NCBI RefSeq assembly: GCF_004341385.1
Contig: NZ_SLXE01000015.1
Span: forward strand, 1-64,000
Origin: Uruburuella suis
GTDB taxonomy: Bacteria > Pseudomonadota > Gammaproteobacteria > Burkholderiales > Neisseriaceae
Direction of reading: 5' to 3'
Length of the DNA: 64,000 nucleotides
A program made the translations under genes and the position numbers. Position 1 is the stretch's first letter. Every line of letters starts with the position of its first letter. Positions 55,625 through 62,520 of the stretch are shown here, one piece after another. A model generated the notes under the pieces. The model was not told the origin of the DNA. It made no database searches and was given only the letters and a program-made list of their open reading frames with translations.

Positions 55625-55654
55625 AGGCCGTCTGAAATATTATTCAGACGGCCT
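55625..55654. terminator. DUS-hairpin terminator
   Basis: AGGCCGTCTGAA and its inverse with a 6-base AT loop, 16 bases after the dehydrogenase stop. Confidence 0.75.
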
Positions 55655-55673
55655 CTCGATTAAATTTCTTCTT

Positions 55674-55777
55674 ATACCAATTCAAAAAAGTAAGCTAACA
55701 AGGCGGCGAGCCGCAGACAGTACAACTAGTACGGCAAGGCGAGACAACGAAGTTAGGTTATTTTTTTGGATTGGTAT
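55674..55777. mobile_element. Complete Correia-like element (best copy)
   Basis: 104 bases with inverted ends ATACCAATTCAAAAAAGTAA and AATAACC... reading to ATTGGTAT. The core has GGCGGCGAGCCGCAGACAGT, then ACAACTAGTACGGCAAGGCG, which matches the inner part of Correia repeats (TTGTACTGTCTGCGGC in reverse). No transposase. It is used here as the reference for the other partial copies. Confidence 0.8.
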
Positions 55778-55806
55778 TATTTCAAATTCAAACAAAGGAT
55801 ACTCCC

Positions 55807-55899
55807 ATGCTGATGCGCCGTATCAAACAAGTTGTTGTGGCCTATTTGGTGCAAAAAGCCGTACGCCATATTTCCCGCAAAATGCAGCAACGCCGCTAA
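55807..55899 (+). CDS. Very small basic protein, 30 residues
   Basis: MLMRRIKQVVVAYLVQKAVRHISRKMQQRR: one amphipathic or membrane-seeking helix flanked by Arg and Lys. CAAAGGAT lies 8 bases before the ATG, and tas starts 16 bases after the stop with its own GAAAGGA. Composition and spacing suggest a real leader peptide or small protein, but no family is recognised. Confidence 0.4.
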   Translation: MLMRRIKQVVVAYLVQKAVRHISRKMQQRR

Positions 55900-55915
55900 C
55901 CGAAAGGACACCGCC

Positions 55916-56971
55916 ATGCAGTATAACGAACTGGGCCGCACCGGCATAAAAGTGAGCCGAATCTGCCTCGGCACCATGACTTGGGGCGAGCAAAACACCC
56001 AAGTCCAAGCACACGAGCAGCTCGATTACGCCCTCTCGCAAGGCGTGAATTTTATCGACACCGCCGAAATGTATCCCGTGCCGCCGAATCAAGAAACCTA
56101 TACCACCACCGAGCAATACATCGGCGCGTGGATTCAGGCGCGCGGGCGGCGTGATGATATCGTGCTCGCCAGCAAAATCGCCGGCCCCACCGGCAACAAC
56201 AATCTCGACGGCTATATCCGCGGCGGCAACAACAATTTTTCGCGCGCGCAAATCATCGAAGCCTGCCACGCCAGCCTCAAACGGCTGCACACCGATTACC
56301 TCGACCTTTACCAATTGCACTGGCCCGAGCGCCAAACCAATTTTTTCGGCAAACTCGGCATGAACGAAATCAGCGCAAACGAGCACTACACCCCGTTTGA
56401 CGAAATTCTCGACGCCATGGGCGAATTGGTGCGGCAAGGCAAAATCCGCACCTACGGTTTGTCCAACGAAACCCCGTGGGGCACGCTGCGCCATTTAAAC
56501 GCCCACGAAGCCCGCCCCGGCTCGCCCCGCATCGCGTCGGTGCAAAACCCATATAACCTGCTCAACCGCAGCTACGAAGTGGGCATGGCCGAAATCTCGC
56601 TGCGCGAAAACGTGCCGCTGTTGGCTTATTCGCCGCTCGCTTTCGGCGTGCTTTCCGGCAAATACCGCCACGGCCAAAAGCCCGAAGGCGCGCGTCTCAC
56701 CCTGTTTGAACGCTTCCAGCGCTACAGCAAGCCCAAAGCTGCCGAAGCGGTGGAGCGCTATGCCGCCATCGCCGAAGCCGCCGGCCTCTCGCTCGCCACC
56801 CTTTCGCTGGCTTTCGTAAACCAGCGCACCTTTGTGGCCGCCAACATCATCGGCGCCACCACCATGGCGCAATTGCGCGAAAACATCGCCAGCGCCGATG
56901 TGGTGTTGGGCCAAGACATCCTGGCCGCCATCGATGCCGTGCACGCCGAAATCAGCAACCCGTGCCCTTAA
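55916..56971 (+). CDS. tas: Tas-like NADP(H)-dependent aldo-keto reductase
   Basis: 351 residues. MQYNELGRTGIKVSRICLGTMTWGEQNTQVQAHEQLDYAL is the opening of Tas. FIDTAEMYPVPP contains the catalytic Asp and Tyr, VLASKIAGPTGN the Lys, and DLYQLHWPERQTNFFG the His. The NADP-site GLSNETPWG and FVAANIIGATTMAQLREN are present. Physiological substrate unknown. Confidence 0.92.
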   Translation: MQYNELGRTGIKVSRICLGTMTWGEQNTQVQAHEQLDYALSQGVNFIDTAEMYPVPPNQETYTTTEQYIGAWIQARGRRDDIVLASKIAGPTGNNNLDGYIRGGNNNFSRAQIIEACHASLKRLHTDYLDLYQLHWPERQTNFFGKLGMNEISANEHYTPFDEILDAMGELVRQGKIRTYGLSNETPWGTLRHLNAHEARPGSPRIASVQNPYNLLNRSYEVGMAEISLRENVPLLAYSPLAFGVLSGKYRHGQKPEGARLTLFERFQRYSKPKAAEAVERYAAIAEAAGLSLATLSLAFVNQRTFVAANIIGATTMAQLRENIASADVVLGQDILAAIDAVHAEISNPCP

Positions 56972-56991
56972 TGAAGCAATAAAAGGCAAAT

Positions 56992-57035
56992 CAACAAATA
57001 GGCCGTCTGAAAGCTTTCAGACGGCCTATTTGTTG
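56992..57035. terminator. 44-bp perfect palindrome with DUS
   Basis: Arms of 22 bases each (56992-57013 and 57014-57035) starting CAACAAATAGGCCGTCTGAA, with no unpaired base. It ends both tas and the converging lipoprotein A gene, whose stop is 10 bases away. Confidence 0.8.
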
Positions 57036-57044
57036 CTCGATAAA

Positions 57045-57962
57045 TCAGCGTTTGCCGCCGAAACCGATAATATCAGCAGCGCTCTTTTCTGGTGCACGCT
57101 GTATAACGAGTCCACTCACTTCTTCAGCTTGCGGCCCTGCAAACATTAAACCGTAAAACATTTGTTTATTGGATTTTTCTGCACGCGCAGTAGAAGAAAT
57201 CCCAAAAGCAGCTTGCTTAGAATCAAAAAACTCATCAAATTTTTCAATATCGCCTTTTTCTAAAACTACCCGTCCGAATTGACCCAATCCGGTAATTTCA
57301 CCTGATCCGATACGATTTTTAAAATCAACATTATAAACCAGTGTGCCTTTATCTTTGGCAGTAAATGCTTCACCACGATAAACAGCATGAATATTCAAAG
57401 CGTCAATTGCTGTTTTTGTTGTGGCCAAACCCAGTATATTTTCTATAGTGAAACTTGATTCCGCATCAATAAGTGTAACCGGCTCATTATTTACTTTAAA
57501 ATTATTCATATAACTGCCTATAACAACAGAATAAGGTTGTTGATAAAGTCTTAACGTGCCCTCCACTACTCGAACATCATCTTTCGCAAAAGCTCTTTGA
57601 TGATATATTTCTTGCGTTTTATTATCAAATAGCGCGGTAAAAGTCACACCTTTGTAACGTTCCGTATCTTTAAAGGGATAATCATGCAAACCCAGCGGCA
57701 CCGGTGTTAAATCGATTTTCTCATTTCCTTTTGCATAAGTTTGCCCGAATGCCTCCTTAGCAACATTACTGCCTGCATACTCCACATCGATTTCCCATAA
57801 TTTCGCCTGCCGCACCTGCGCCCGATAAGCTTCCGGCACCGCATTTAAAGCAGACAGGCCGGTGTCCGGTTGGCTGCCTGCAACGCCGCTGCCACCACCA
57901 CCGCCGCCGCACGCGGTTAAGCCCACCATCATCGCCCACATCGAGCATTTAAGCATATTCAT
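57045..57962 (-). CDS. fHbp-like surface lipoprotein A
   Basis: 305 residues. Signal MNMLKCSMWAMMVGLTAC with an LTAC lipobox, then a poly-Gly linker (GGGGGGSGVAGSQ). The middle part (45-190) is variable. The C-terminal barrel contains FTAKDKGTLVYNVDFKNRIGSGEITGL and FYGLMFAGPQAEEVSGL, ending IIGFGGKR. This resembles the C-terminal domain of factor H binding protein and other Slam-exported lipoproteins. Surface display and host-factor binding are inferred. It is the downstream member of a tandem pair. The two share an almost identical N-terminal 40 residues and flanks. The gene is AT-richer than most of the window. Confidence 0.82.
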   Translation of the reverse strand: MNMLKCSMWAMMVGLTACGGGGGGSGVAGSQPDTGLSALNAVPEAYRAQVRQAKLWEIDVEYAGSNVAKEAFGQTYAKGNEKIDLTPVPLGLHDYPFKDTERYKGVTFTALFDNKTQEIYHQRAFAKDDVRVVEGTLRLYQQPYSVVIGSYMNNFKVNNEPVTLIDAESSFTIENILGLATTKTAIDALNIHAVYRGEAFTAKDKGTLVYNVDFKNRIGSGEITGLGQFGRVVLEKGDIEKFDEFFDSKQAAFGISSTARAEKSNKQMFYGLMFAGPQAEEVSGLVIQRAPEKSAADIIGFGGKR

Positions 57963-58089
57963 TGCGTTTCCTTTATCATCGTTGTTGTATTGTTATCTTA
58001 ACATTTTCCGCCTTTTGATAACAAATGTTCACAACAAAACCATCACGCCCAACATTACTTTTCATGCCAATGTCGTTTCTTTGCAAAGA

Positions 58090-58116
58090 GACCGTCTGAA
58101 AGCTTTCAGACGGCCT
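58090..58116. terminator. DUS-hairpin between the tandem lipoproteins
   Basis: GACCGTCTGAAAG against CTTTCAGACGGCCT, with one DUS arm mutated (GACC for GGCC). It lies just past the lipoprotein B stop. Confidence 0.6.
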
Positions 58117-58133
58117 ATTTGTTGCTCGGTAAA

Positions 58134-59033
58134 TCAGCGTTTGCCGCCGAAACCGATAATGCCTTCATCCCTTTTTCTCTGCCATTCCGGATTCGCCTGC
58201 ACCATGCCGCTGATTTCTTCGGCTTTAGGCCCGGCAAACATCAAGGTATAGCCCGCTTTGCCTTGTTTTTCCGAAGTGGCCGTCGCAGAAATGCCGACAA
58301 CGTTTTTCATATCCAACCATTCAGGCATAGTGGCAATATTGCCTTTTTCCAAGGCAATGCGCCCGAATTGATCCAAGCCGGTGATTTCGCCCGAGCCATT
58401 GCGCGCTTTAAAATCCACTTGATAAACCAATTCGCCCCTGTCTTTCGCGGTAAAAGCTTCGCCCCGATAAGTGGCCTGGATATTCAAGGCATCCACGGCT
58501 TCTTGGGTGGTGGCCAAGCCTAAGATATCGGTGATCAAAAAATCGGCATCGGCATCCGCCCATGCCTTACGGGGATCATTATTAAGCTGCAGGCCGGTTG
58601 TATAGTTGCCAACCACAATGGAATAAGGCTGCTGATACACCCGAAACACACCATCTGTTGTCACCACATCACCGGTTTTAAGCTTTTGCTCACCAAACAC
58701 CGTATTCATAGTAAACGGCCTTTTTGCTTTTTCTGTGTCTTTATACGGATAATCGTTCAAACCCAAGGGAAGCCCCGACAAATCAATTTCAGCGTCTTTG
58801 TTGCCATATGCTTTGTCAAAAAGCTCTGCCGTAAAAATGCTGTGCTCATTTTCCATTTCAAACTGCCAAGTCTTCGCCTGCCGCACCTGCGCCCGATAAG
58901 CCTCCGGCACCGCATTTAAAGCCGACAGGCCGGTGTCCGGTTGGCTGCCTGCAACGCCGCTACCACCACCGCCGCCGCCACACGCGGTTAAGCCCACCAT
59001 CATCGCCCACATCGAGCATTTAAACATATTCAT
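58134..59033 (-). CDS. fHbp-like surface lipoprotein B
   Basis: 299 residues. The first 40 residues are nearly identical to lipoprotein A (MNMFKCSMWAMMVGLTAC, Gly-rich linker, SALNAVPEAYRAQVRQAK). The middle diverges strongly. The barrel end is again related: FTAKDRGELVYQVDFKARNGSGEITGLDQFGRIALEKGNI, YTLMFAGPKAEEISGM, IIGFGGKR. The same fHbp/Slam-substrate interpretation applies. The upstream 100 bases also match the region upstream of copy A, so each copy has its own promoter region. Confidence 0.82.
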   Translation of the reverse strand: MNMFKCSMWAMMVGLTACGGGGGGSGVAGSQPDTGLSALNAVPEAYRAQVRQAKTWQFEMENEHSIFTAELFDKAYGNKDAEIDLSGLPLGLNDYPYKDTEKAKRPFTMNTVFGEQKLKTGDVVTTDGVFRVYQQPYSIVVGNYTTGLQLNNDPRKAWADADADFLITDILGLATTQEAVDALNIQATYRGEAFTAKDRGELVYQVDFKARNGSGEITGLDQFGRIALEKGNIATMPEWLDMKNVVGISATATSEKQGKAGYTLMFAGPKAEEISGMVQANPEWQRKRDEGIIGFGGKR

Positions 59034-59160
59034 TGCGTTTCCTTTATCATCGTTGTTGTTGTAGCACTATCTTAACATTTCCCACTATTTAATAACAAAT
59101 GTTCACAACAAAACCATAACCTCCAACATTACTTTTCATGTCAATGTCGTTTCTTTGCAA

Positions 59161-59192
59161 AGAGGCCGTCTGAAAGCTTTCAGACGGCCTCT
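59161..59192. terminator. DUS-hairpin palindrome
   Basis: AGAGGCCGTCTGAAAG and its inverse, perfect, upstream of lipoprotein B and 26 bases past the uppP stop. Confidence 0.7.
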
Positions 59193-59217
59193 TGATGATC
59201 TGTTCAGCGCTGCATCA

Positions 59218-60039
59218 TCAATCCCATTTCACCCAGCCCATTGCCCAAGTGAGCAGAATCAGCCCGCCGAACACGATGCGGTAATAGGCAAAGGGCACAT
59301 AATTTTTCGTGGCCACAAATTTCAGCAAGGCTTTTACCGCCAGCAGGCCCGATGCGAAAGCGGCCACAAAGCCCACAGCAATCAGGCCGATATCCTGCAT
59401 ACTGAAGAGCGAATAGTGTTTTGACACATCGTAAACGGTGGCGGCAATCATCACCGGCACGGCCAGGAAAAACGAAAATTCCGTGGCCACTTTGCGATCC
59501 AGCCCCCAGAGCATGCCGCCCATAATGGTGCTGCCCGAGCGCGAGGTGCCGGGCACCAGCGCCAGAATCTGCGCCAATCCCACCACCAGCGCATCGCGCA
59601 CTTTCATGTCATCCACATCGGTCACTTTGGGCTTGCGCGTGCTTTGTCTGCGCTCCACCCACAAAATCACGAAGCCGCCCAGCACCAGCGCGGTGGCCAC
59701 GCTGATGGGGTTGAAGAGCACAGTTTTAATCTGCTTGCTAAACAGCAGGCCCACAATGGCCGCCGGCACAAAAGCCACGGCCAAGTTGGTAACAAAGCGG
59801 TTTACCTTGGCATCGCGGCCGAAATTTTTCACCACATAGCCGAAACGCTGGCGGTATTCAAACACCACTGCCAGCACCGCGCCGAGCTGGATGGCGATTT
59901 CAAACACTTTGCCGTTGCTGTGAAAATCCAGCAGGCTGCCAAACACAATCAAATGGCCGGTGCTCGACACCGGCAGAAATTCGGTCAAACCTTCGACAAT
60001 GCCCAAAATCAGGGCTTTAAACAACAACACAATATCCAT
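59218..60039 (-). CDS. uppP: Undecaprenyl-diphosphatase
   Basis: 273 residues. An integral membrane enzyme (about seven or eight helices) that recycles the peptidoglycan carrier lipid. ILGIVEGLTEFLPVSSTGHLIV carries the Glu-rich motif and GxS, and LALVPGTSRSGSTIMGG the catalytic Arg/Ser motif. Previously called BacA. Complete and unremarkable. Confidence 0.96.
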   Translation of the reverse strand: MDIVLLFKALILGIVEGLTEFLPVSSTGHLIVFGSLLDFHSNGKVFEIAIQLGAVLAVVFEYRQRFGYVVKNFGRDAKVNRFVTNLAVAFVPAAIVGLLFSKQIKTVLFNPISVATALVLGGFVILWVERRQSTRKPKVTDVDDMKVRDALVVGLAQILALVPGTSRSGSTIMGGMLWGLDRKVATEFSFFLAVPVMIAATVYDVSKHYSLFSMQDIGLIAVGFVAAFASGLLAVKALLKFVATKNYVPFAYYRIVFGGLILLTWAMGWVKWD

Positions 60040-60170
60040 TACATGCTTTCAAGCGGCCGGGTTGGTTTAACACAAAAGCGCGGGCAGCGGCCATTTACCC
60101 GGCTTGTCAGACTCTTGCCTATGATAAAAGTTTTTGCGGCAAAAAGGCTTAACAAAATATTAACGGCAAA

Positions 60171-60208
60171 AAATGTTTTCAGACGGCCTGTGCCGTCTGA
60201 AAACATTT
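60171..60208. terminator. Hairpin terminator of the HerA-like gene
   Basis: AAATGTTTTCAGACGGC and its exact inverse around CTGT. It lies 5 bases past the stop of the HerA-like gene on the minus strand. Confidence 0.75.
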
Positions 60209-60212
60209 GCGC

Positions 60213-61736
60213 TTATTTCAATATATTTTTAATCACGCCCATCACGCTGCGCGAAATCGCGCGCGTTACCTGCTGATTGATCTGGCTGCCCACCGAATCG
60301 GCCAAATCATAAGCAACGCCTTGGTTGGCTTTTTTGCGCCCGCCGAACAAGCCGCCCAAAAAGCCGCCCATCATGCCGTTTTGCTGCGGCGCCGCGGCAG
60401 CGGCTTTGTCGGCCTGAGCCTGCGCTTTGGCAACGTTTTGCGCTTCGGCCGTCTGCGCTTGCTGCGCATCAAGCTCGGTGAGCGCTTCGTAAGCGGAATA
60501 ATTGTCGATCATATCTTTATAGTGGCGGTAGAGAATATCGTTTTGGAATGTGCTGTCGCGCTCGGCGGCGGCCAGCGGCGTGAGGCTGGATTGCGGCGGC
60601 AGCACAAAAGCGCGTTCCACCGGCGCGGGCATGCCCTTTTCATCGAGAAACGACACCAAAGCCTCACCCACGCCCAATTCGGCAATGGCTTCCACCACAT
60701 TGATATTCGGATTGGTGCGGAAGGTTTCGGCGGCGGCCTTCACCGCTTTTTGGTCGCGCGGGGTAAAGGCGCGCAAAGCGTGCTGCACGCGGTTGCCGAG
60801 CTGGCCCAGAATGCTGTCGGGCAGATCGAGCGGATTTTGGGTAACGAAATACACGCCCACGCCTTTGGAGCGGATCAGGCGCACCACTTGCTCGATTTGC
60901 GCCACCAAAGCGGCAGGCGCGTTGTCGAACAATAGATGCGCTTCGTCGAAAAACATCACAAATTTGGGCTGCTCGGGGTCGCCCACTTCGGGCAGCGTTT
61001 GAAACAATTCGGCCAGCATCCACAGCAAAAACGCGCTATACATGCGCGGGCTGCGCATCAGCTTTTCGGCATTGAGAATATTGATCACGCCTTTGCCGCC
61101 CTCGGTCTGCATCCAGTCTTCCAGATTGAGCGCCGGCTCGCCGAAAAGGTTGGCCGCGCCTTCGTTTTCGAGCGTAAGCAGCTGGCGCTGCACCGCGCCC
61201 ACGCTGGCGGCAGACACATTGCCGTATTGGCTGCGATATTCGGCGGCATGGTCGGCCACATGCTTGAGCAGGCCGCGCAAATCTTTTAAGTCAATCAAAT
61301 GCCAGCCATTGTCGTCCGCCACGCGAAACACCAAATTAAGCAAGCCCTCTTGCGTGTCGTTTAAATTCATCAAGCGCGAGAGCAGCATCGGCCCCATCTC
61401 GGAAATCGTGACCCTGAGCGGAATGCCGGCCTCGCCGAACACATCCCAAAAGCGCACCGGAAAACTTTGCAGCCAAGCCGCGCCCAGCCCGAATTCGGCA
61501 ATGCGCTCGCCCACTTTGCCGCTGTCGGCACCGGCATTGACGATGCCCGACAAATCGCCTTTCACATCAGCCAAAAACACCGGCACGCCCTGATTGCTGA
61601 ACGCCTCGGCCATGCGGCGCAGGGTAACGGTTTTGCCGGTGCCGGTGGCGCCGGCAATCAGGCCGTGGCGGTTGGCCATTTTGCCTTGGATTTCAAGCGT
61701 GGCGGCGCCGGCACGGGCGATGGGAAAGGTAATCAT
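60213..61736 (-). CDS. DUF853 HerA-like ATPase
   Basis: 507 residues. A P-loop ATPase of the HerA/FtsK clan: LIAGATGTGKTVTLRRMAEA (Walker A), PKFVMFFDEAHLLFDNAP (Walker B), and an arginine-finger-type region VYFVTQNPLDLPDSILGQLGNRVQHALRAFTPRD. The C-terminus has an Ala/Gln-rich coil and a Gly-rich GGFLGGLFGGRKK. The family (YjgR) is conserved, and its role in DNA handling is not settled. Start at MITFPIARAG; an upstream ATG would add 12 residues. Confidence 0.9.
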   Translation of the reverse strand: MITFPIARAGAATLEIQGKMANRHGLIAGATGTGKTVTLRRMAEAFSNQGVPVFLADVKGDLSGIVNAGADSGKVGERIAEFGLGAAWLQSFPVRFWDVFGEAGIPLRVTISEMGPMLLSRLMNLNDTQEGLLNLVFRVADDNGWHLIDLKDLRGLLKHVADHAAEYRSQYGNVSAASVGAVQRQLLTLENEGAANLFGEPALNLEDWMQTEGGKGVINILNAEKLMRSPRMYSAFLLWMLAELFQTLPEVGDPEQPKFVMFFDEAHLLFDNAPAALVAQIEQVVRLIRSKGVGVYFVTQNPLDLPDSILGQLGNRVQHALRAFTPRDQKAVKAAAETFRTNPNINVVEAIAELGVGEALVSFLDEKGMPAPVERAFVLPPQSSLTPLAAAERDSTFQNDILYRHYKDMIDNYSAYEALTELDAQQAQTAEAQNVAKAQAQADKAAAAAPQQNGMMGGFLGGLFGGRKKANQGVAYDLADSVGSQINQQVTRAISRSVMGVIKNILK

Positions 61737-61904
61737 GGTGGTATTCCTTATCAGGAAAAGTGTGGTGGACAAAGATGCGCTATTGTCTTACGAATCGGCA
61801 GGCGGTGCAAATGCGGCGGCAACAGGCCGTCTGAATGTTTTGGGAAAAGCGGCAAATCACCCACAGAGTTTTCAGACGGCCTTGCCGATGTGAAACCAAG
61901 ATGG

Positions 61905-62002
61905 GTAGGTCGGATTCTCGAATCCGACACTTGTTCGCAGAACAAGCATATCCCGCGTGTTTGGCCTTGCGGCCAAATGTCGGATTCGAGAATCCGACCT
62001 AC
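61905..62002. repeat. REP-like palindromic element, copy 5
   Basis: 98 bases. Left arm GTAGGTCGGATTCTCGAATC, internal CTTGTTCGCAGAACAAG, right arm GTCGGATTCGAGAATCCGAC then CTAC. The best-kept copy. The 288-base gap 61774-62061 holds this and one DUS. Confidence 0.75.
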
Positions 62003-62061
62003 GGAACTGGCCTACCTTTTGTGTCACTTTATTATGCATTTCACTATACTTTCAGACGGCC

Positions 62062-62448
62062 TTATTCCTGATAAAACTCAATCGGCAGCTTATCGGGATC
62101 TTGAATAAAAAAGAAATCTTTGCCGGTGTATTCATCGGTGCGTATGGCTTCGCAATCCACGCCCAAGCCTTGCAATTGCGCGCGTTGGGCGGCCACATCG
62201 GCCACGGCAAAAGCCAGATGGCGCAAGCCGCAGGCTTCGGCGCTGACGGGCCGGCCGGGGCGCGGCGGCGGATTGGGGAAGGAAAACAATTCCAACGCAT
62301 AATGGCTGCCGATGCCCAAATCGAGCTTCCAAGAATCGCGCTCGGCGCGGTAATGCTCGGCCAGCACGGTTAAGCCCAGCGTTTCGGTGTAGAAGCGTTT
62401 GGATACGGCATAATCGGAACAGATAAGCGCAATATGGTGTATTCTCAT
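62062..62448 (-). CDS. VOC-family (glyoxalase-like) metalloprotein, YaeR/GloA2 type
   Basis: 128 residues. One vicinal-oxygen-chelate unit: MRIHHIALICSDYAVSKRFYTETLGL with the first metal His, HYALELFSFPNPPPRPGRP, GLRHLAFAV with the second His and PIEFYQE with the last Glu. The sequence is closest to the YaeR/SMU.1112c group. The substrate is unknown; lactoylglutathione-type activity cannot be assumed. Adjacent to the ETF oxidoreductase on the same strand. Confidence 0.88.
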   Translation of the reverse strand: MRIHHIALICSDYAVSKRFYTETLGLTVLAEHYRAERDSWKLDLGIGSHYALELFSFPNPPPRPGRPVSAEACGLRHLAFAVADVAAQRAQLQGLGVDCEAIRTDEYTGKDFFFIQDPDKLPIEFYQE

Positions 62449-62470
62449 AAATTTTCTTGCTTCAGACAAA

Positions 62471-62499
62471 AGGCCGTCTGAAAGGCTTTCAGACGGCCT
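62471..62499. terminator. DUS-hairpin terminator of the ETF oxidoreductase gene
   Basis: AGGCCGTCTGAAAG and its inverse separated by one G, just downstream of the ETF-QO stop on the minus strand. Confidence 0.75.
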
Positions 62500-62520
62500 A
62501 AACAGGCTTTTAGGGTCTGC

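Noticed and set aside
57880..57920. Poly-G phase-variation tract in the lipoprotein linkers
   Set aside because: The Gly run uses mixed GGT/GGC/GGG-type triplets, not a homopolymer, so slipped-strand frame switching is unlikely.
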